NCBI GenBank assembly: GCA_018396795.1
Contig: JAGTRH010000001.1
Coordinates: 1 to 9,209 of the forward strand
DNA length: 9,209 nucleotides
Direction of reading: 5' to 3'
Source of the DNA: Candidatus Bathyarchaeota archaeon
GTDB lineage: Archaea > Thermoproteota > Bathyarchaeia > Bathyarchaeales > B26-1
Below the pieces are notes generated by a model. That model had not been told where the DNA came from. It was given only the letters and a program-made list of their open reading frames with translations, and made no database searches. The position numbers and the translations under genes were made by a program. This document shows, in pieces, positions 5,619 through 9,209 of this stretch (positions are counted from its first letter, which is position 1; each line of letters opens with the position of its first letter).

Positions 5619-8600
5619 TTATACACGTTCCTCAAGTCTAAGTCTTGGAGCGATTCCTAAAGACATTAATTCTTGAATTAAAAGCTTGAAGGCATAGGAT
5701 ATCTCAACAGGTGAGATTATGGCTTTATCTCCGCAAATCCTGCATGTATGCCTATTTTGTTTTGCATCGTAGTAAGCCAAGAATCCGCAGTTTTCACAAA
5801 CTATTGCCACATACTTGTCAGATTCTTCAAGAAGTCTATCTTTTAAGAGTGCTGAAGCCCCGTATCCTATCAAACAGTCTCTCTCCATTTCCCCAAACCT
5901 TAGACCTCCTCCTCTAGCTCTGCCTTCGGTTGGCTGTCTCGTGAGCATTTGGACTTGTCCTCTTGCCCTTGCATGAATTTTATCGGCTACCATGTGGTGC
6001 AGTTTTTGATAGTAAACAATTCCTGTGAATACATCGGCAACTAGTTTTTGTCCAGATATCCCATTGTAAAAAACTTCTCTACCGCTATGTTGGAATCCAA
6101 GCTTCAATAGAGTGCCCCTAATATCTTCTACTTCTTCGTTGTCAAAAGGAGTTCCATCGACTGGGATGCCTTTTATAGCCGCTATTTTTCCGGCTATCAT
6201 TTCAACGAATTGCCCTATCGTCATTCTTGAAGGTATAGCGTGTGGATTTATGATGATGTCTGGAACCATGCCGTTTTCTGTGAAAGGCATATCCTCCTCT
6301 CTGACCAAAAGTCCTATTACGCCCTTTTGCCCATGTCTCGATGCAAACTTATCTCCAAGCTCAGGTATGCGCAAATCCCTGACTTTGACTTTAACAAGCT
6401 TACTGCCCTCGATGGATTCGGTAACAAAAACAGTATCTACTATTCCAGATTCTGATGGTCTTACGCTCACGGAAGAGTCTCTTTTCGTTGGTCCCCTTAT
6501 TTCGAATTCTTTATACTCTTCTAAAAACCTTGGAGGGCTTGTTCTTCCTATTAAGACTGTATTTCCATCAACGTTTGCTTCCACTGAAATTATCCCATCT
6601 TCCTCGAGTAACCTGTAGTATTTATCGCCCCTATAACCCCTTATACTTGGCTCCGGAATTTCAAATTTATCCCTTAACCCACCCAAGTATTGTCTACACT
6701 CAGCCTCGTAAATCCTGAAAAACGTAGATCTGCCCAATCCTCTTTCAACAGACGATTTGTTAACGATTATCGCGTCTTCCATGTTATACCCTTGAAATGA
6801 AAGCACAGCAACTACACAATTTTGCCCTGAGGGCCTTTCATTATAGTTAATAATTTCCATCGGCTTGGTTATGACCAATGGTATTTGAGGATAGTGGAGA
6901 AGGTGGGATCTCGAATCGGTTCTAAGAAAGAAGTTTGTGCTAAATGTACCTAAGGCTTGCTTAGCCATAGCAGATTCATAGGCATTCCTAGGTGATTGAT
7001 TATGCTCAGCGTAAGGGATCAGGGATGCACAGACGCCAAGGATTGTGTAGGGAGTTAATTCGAGATGGGTCGTTTTACTGTTTATCTTGCTTTCATCTAT
7101 GGCTACGAGCGCATTTTCTTCCTCATCAGAATCTATGTATTCTATTATGCCATTTTTTATTAAGTCGTTCCATTTAATTTCCCCTTGAAGAAGTTTCCTA
7201 ACATGCTCTTTGGTTAATTTTGATTTGCCTCTTTCGATCACTATTAGGGGTCTCCTCACCCTACCCGCATCGCAGTTAATGTAAACCTCAGGTCTTCCAC
7301 CTTTCCTCGGTGGAGAATAATAAGCTACGTTAACTTCTGGACTTATCTCACCGCTTCTTCTCAATCTCCTTATGGTTTCGCACAATTCCATTGGGTTTTT
7401 ACAATAACCCGCAATTATTCCATCTATGATTACCTTTGCACCATCCTTTCGAAGGCCTGCATCAGCTCTTTCGTGAGGGACTACACCTAGTTCCTTAACT
7501 TTTTCAACCATGAGCCAAGGATTGATTCCAACAGAAGTTACGGCAGATAAAGCCAAGTTCTTTACTAGTCCACAGTTGGAGCCTTCGGGTGTTTCATTAG
7601 GACAAAGCCTTCCCCAATGCGTTGGATGTAAGTCTCTTGCCTCAAGATTGGGTTGACTTCGACTTAATGGGGATTGAAGCCTTCTAAGATGGCTTAGGGT
7701 TGAAATAAAATTGGTCCTATCCAGTAACTGAGTTATGCCAACTCTTCCCCTTATCCAGTTCCCAGTAGCTATAGCATGCTGAATTCTTTCAGTAACTATG
7801 CCTGGCCTAACTGCATTGGCGAGAGTTATTTCCATGCGCTTTCTGATCATTATTCTTTCGAGCTGATATTTGAGGTCTTTAACCAAATTCCTAAAAGCCA
7901 CTCTAAAAAGTTCTGCAAGAAGCGGCCCAGCTAACTTCAATCTTTTGTTAGTGTAATGGTCTTTATCATCAGGAATTCTTCTACCAAGCTTAAGTTCGAT
8001 TAATCTACAAACTATTTCTGCAAGGAATAAAGCTTTTGCATATCTGTTTTCTGGATTCCTACCAAGGTGGGGCAAGAAATTTTTATCTACTACCGTTTCA
8101 GCTCTCTTCATCCTATAATCCTCTATTTGACCTGGAGCCAACCTATTCCCTATGAATAAGAGAGCTTCCTTTGCTGAGGTTATTCCAACAACCTTTTCGA
8201 ATGATGGCTCTAACTCATCCTGGATTTCAGGATCTAAAGATACGGTTTCAGCTATATTTACATCTTCTTTTATTCCAAGAGCTTTCATTATGGCTGTAAA
8301 AGGAAGGTCTTGGGGAACTCCAGGTATCGATACGTATACAACTCCGTCACTCTTCATCGTGACCTCAATTCTTGCCCTGAAACCTACAGCCGTAGAGAAT
8401 ATTTTTGCTTTATAAACTAAAGAAGCCCCACTTTTTTCGATATCTATCAAGATTCTGTTTGGCGCCAAATCTTCGAGTGCGACTATAACTCTTTCTGAGC
8501 CGTTTATAATGAAGTATCCTCCAAGATCTAGCGGATCTTCACCGACACTTAATAGATCTTCAGAGCTTAACTTTGAAAGGGGGCATATCTTCGATTTAAG

Positions 8601-8966
8601 CATCACTGGAAAATCGCCTATGTATACGAATTCTCGGTGTCCCTCTTTATTGTCTATAACTGGTATCATCTCCAGATAAAGTGGGGACTCGTAGGTAAGG
8701 TTCCTAACACGTGCTTCATTCGGAAAAATTTGACGCTCGGATCCGCCTAATTCTATAACCCTAGGAGTACCTATCTCTATTTTCCCAAGCTTTATTTTGA
8801 ATGGAAATTCTTCCACTTCTAAGGGTATTTCTCCAACTTCATCAATTATTGCTTGAATTCCATGCTCTATGAAGTCATCGTAAGAGTCTATATGCTGTTT
8901 TACGAGTCCTATTTCTTTAATGAATTCTTTAAAAACTTCCCATGAATCTTGACTAGAAATTGACAA
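5619..8966 (-). CDS. rpoB: DNA-directed RNA polymerase subunit B, undivided
   Basis: This 1115-residue protein is the second-largest polymerase subunit (bacterial beta, eukaryotic Rpb2) and forms the active-site cleft with RpoA. The start region (GLVKQHIDSYDDFIEHG) is typical of archaeal RpoB. Landmarks are the fork/rif region CPNETPEGSNCGL (from 455), GYNMEDAI with acidic Glu730/Asp731, GDKFASRHGQKGVIG (871-885), the anchor segment LHHMVADKIHARARG, and a C-terminal zinc site CENC (1057/1060) plus CRIC (1075/1078). B' and B'' are fused, unlike in most methanogens and halophiles. The start is TTG 8966, 8 nt after an AAGGGGA ribosome site (8979-8973). No ATG or GTG precedes it in frame before a stop, and later Met codons would remove conserved sequence. 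It lies 20 nt from rpoH and 2 nt from rpoA. Confidence 0.98.
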   Translation of the reverse strand: MSISSQDSWEVFKEFIKEIGLVKQHIDSYDDFIEHGIQAIIDEVGEIPLEVEEFPFKIKLGKIEIGTPRVIELGGSERQIFPNEARVRNLTYESPLYLEMIPVIDNKEGHREFVYIGDFPVMLKSKICPLSKLSSEDLLSVGEDPLDLGGYFIINGSERVIVALEDLAPNRILIDIEKSGASLVYKAKIFSTAVGFRARIEVTMKSDGVVYVSIPGVPQDLPFTAIMKALGIKEDVNIAETVSLDPEIQDELEPSFEKVVGITSAKEALLFIGNRLAPGQIEDYRMKRAETVVDKNFLPHLGRNPENRYAKALFLAEIVCRLIELKLGRRIPDDKDHYTNKRLKLAGPLLAELFRVAFRNLVKDLKYQLERIMIRKRMEITLANAVRPGIVTERIQHAIATGNWIRGRVGITQLLDRTNFISTLSHLRRLQSPLSRSQPNLEARDLHPTHWGRLCPNETPEGSNCGLVKNLALSAVTSVGINPWLMVEKVKELGVVPHERADAGLRKDGAKVIIDGIIAGYCKNPMELCETIRRLRRSGEISPEVNVAYYSPPRKGGRPEVYINCDAGRVRRPLIVIERGKSKLTKEHVRKLLQGEIKWNDLIKNGIIEYIDSDEEENALVAIDESKINSKTTHLELTPYTILGVCASLIPYAEHNQSPRNAYESAMAKQALGTFSTNFFLRTDSRSHLLHYPQIPLVITKPMEIINYNERPSGQNCVVAVLSFQGYNMEDAIIVNKSSVERGLGRSTFFRIYEAECRQYLGGLRDKFEIPEPSIRGYRGDKYYRLLEEDGIISVEANVDGNTVLIGRTSPPRFLEEYKEFEIRGPTKRDSSVSVRPSESGIVDTVFVTESIEGSKLVKVKVRDLRIPELGDKFASRHGQKGVIGLLVREEDMPFTENGMVPDIIINPHAIPSRMTIGQFVEMIAGKIAAIKGIPVDGTPFDNEEVEDIRGTLLKLGFQHSGREVFYNGISGQKLVADVFTGIVYYQKLHHMVADKIHARARGQVQMLTRQPTEGRARGGGLRFGEMERDCLIGYGASALLKDRLLEESDKYVAIVCENCGFLAYYDAKQNRHTCRICGDKAIISPVEISYAFKLLIQELMSLGIAPRLRLEERV

Positions 8967-8972
8967 TTTTAA

Positions 8973-8979
8973 TTCCCCT
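8973..8979 (-). promoter_or_regulatory. Ribosome binding site supporting the TTG start of rpoB
   Basis: AAGGGGA (minus strand) lies in the 20-nt rpoH-rpoB spacer, with eight bases between its last G and TTG 8966. Because no other start codon is usable nearby, this site supports initiation at TTG. A TTG start for a core polymerase subunit is less common than ATG. Confidence 0.55.
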
Positions 8980-8986
8980 TTAAAAT

Positions 8987-9209
8987 TTACTCTACTACAT
9001 ATCTATAAACAACGACCTCCCCGGCCGTTGAGCTTTTCCTTACAACCTTTACTATATCTCCGGGCTTAGCGCCTATCGCTTCAGCAGCTGGATCCGAGGC
9101 TTCGATGTATGGAAGTTGATACGGTTTTATGTGGTACTTCTTTAGTACAGCTTCGGCTTCATCCTTGGATAAAATCACATGCTTCGGAACTAATACATGA
9201 TCGAATATG
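8987..9209 (-). CDS. rpoH: DNA-directed RNA polymerase subunit H (Rpb5 C-terminal-domain homologue), partial at N-terminus
   Basis: RpoH is the small archaeal subunit equivalent to the C-terminal domain of eukaryotic Rpb5. It sits at the lower jaw near downstream DNA and contributes to assembly and initiation. The 73 visible residues include [11 protein letters not shown], the [20 protein letters not shown] core and VVYRYVVE at the C-terminus. A GTG at 9178 could be read as a start, but the frame stays open to the window edge. The upstream codons encode [10 protein letters not shown], the conserved RpoH N-terminal segment, so the true start is beyond the right edge and only about five to ten residues are missing. 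Its position upstream of rpoB is the usual archaeal order. The operon promoter is probably outside the window, upstream of rpoH. Confidence 0.95.
   Translation of the reverse strand, partial: IFDHVLVPKHVILSKDEAEAVLKKYHIKPYQLPYIEASDPAAEAIGAKPGDIVKVVRKSSTAGEVVVYRYVVE

Noticed and set aside
6112..6618. A 168-codon plus-strand open frame
   Set aside because: It lies wholly antisense to the conserved part of rpoB. It is long only because rpoB's codon pattern leaves few stops in that frame.
8987..9178. rpoH starting at GTG 9178
   Set aside because: The frame continues upstream to the window edge and encodes the conserved [10 protein letters not shown] segment, so GTG 9178 is an internal valine.
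1..9209. CRISPR array, tRNA or rRNA genes, or an unfamiliar defence or biosynthetic system
   Set aside because: No spaced direct repeats and no tRNA or rRNA signatures were seen. Every substantial coding region is a recognised family.

Overview
The window is archaeal. It holds the conserved RNA polymerase operon, read right to left on the minus strand: rpoH (5' end beyond the right edge), rpoB, rpoA, rpl30e and a short two-KH archaeal nusA. Both large subunits are single uninterrupted genes. RpoB is not divided into B'/B''. RpoA joins A' and A'' in one 1277-residue chain. Most Crenarchaeota and Euryarchaeota split rpoA, whereas Thaumarchaeota/Nitrososphaeria and Aigarchaeota (Caldiarchaeum) keep it whole. 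The source is therefore probably a TACK-type archaeon near those groups, though the window alone cannot name it. Base composition is moderately AT-rich.

Layout from the right edge: rpoH (8987-9209, partial), a 20-nt spacer, rpoB (5619-8966, TTG start with an AAGGGGA-type ribosome site), a 2-nt spacer, rpoA (1783-5616), a 4-nt ATGA overlap, rpl30e (1484-1786), a 1-nt spacer, and nusA (1045-1482, probable TTG start). The packing implies one transcript and coupled translation. It yields the catalytic core of RNA polymerase (A and B), its assembly/downstream-DNA subunit H, a ribosomal protein of the kink-turn-binding family and an RNA-binding elongation factor. In most archaea the operon continues into rps12, rps7 and EF-1A.

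Here, about 220 nt of gene-free DNA follows nusA. It contains an inverted repeat near the nusA stop, a weak T-run and a compact GC-rich hairpin. Next comes a same-strand tnpB gene of the IS200/IS605/IS607 type (1-822), cut off by the left edge. TnpB has its own TATA-like promoter and ribosome site and an intact reading frame as far as seen. It carries the first two RuvC catalytic motifs. The element appears to have landed downstream of nusA, between the polymerase genes and whatever follows.

No CRISPR array, tRNA, rRNA or clearly undescribed system was seen. The points most worth checking are the undivided rpoA, the tnpB element at the operon's distal end, the structured spacer between them, and the two TTG starts.
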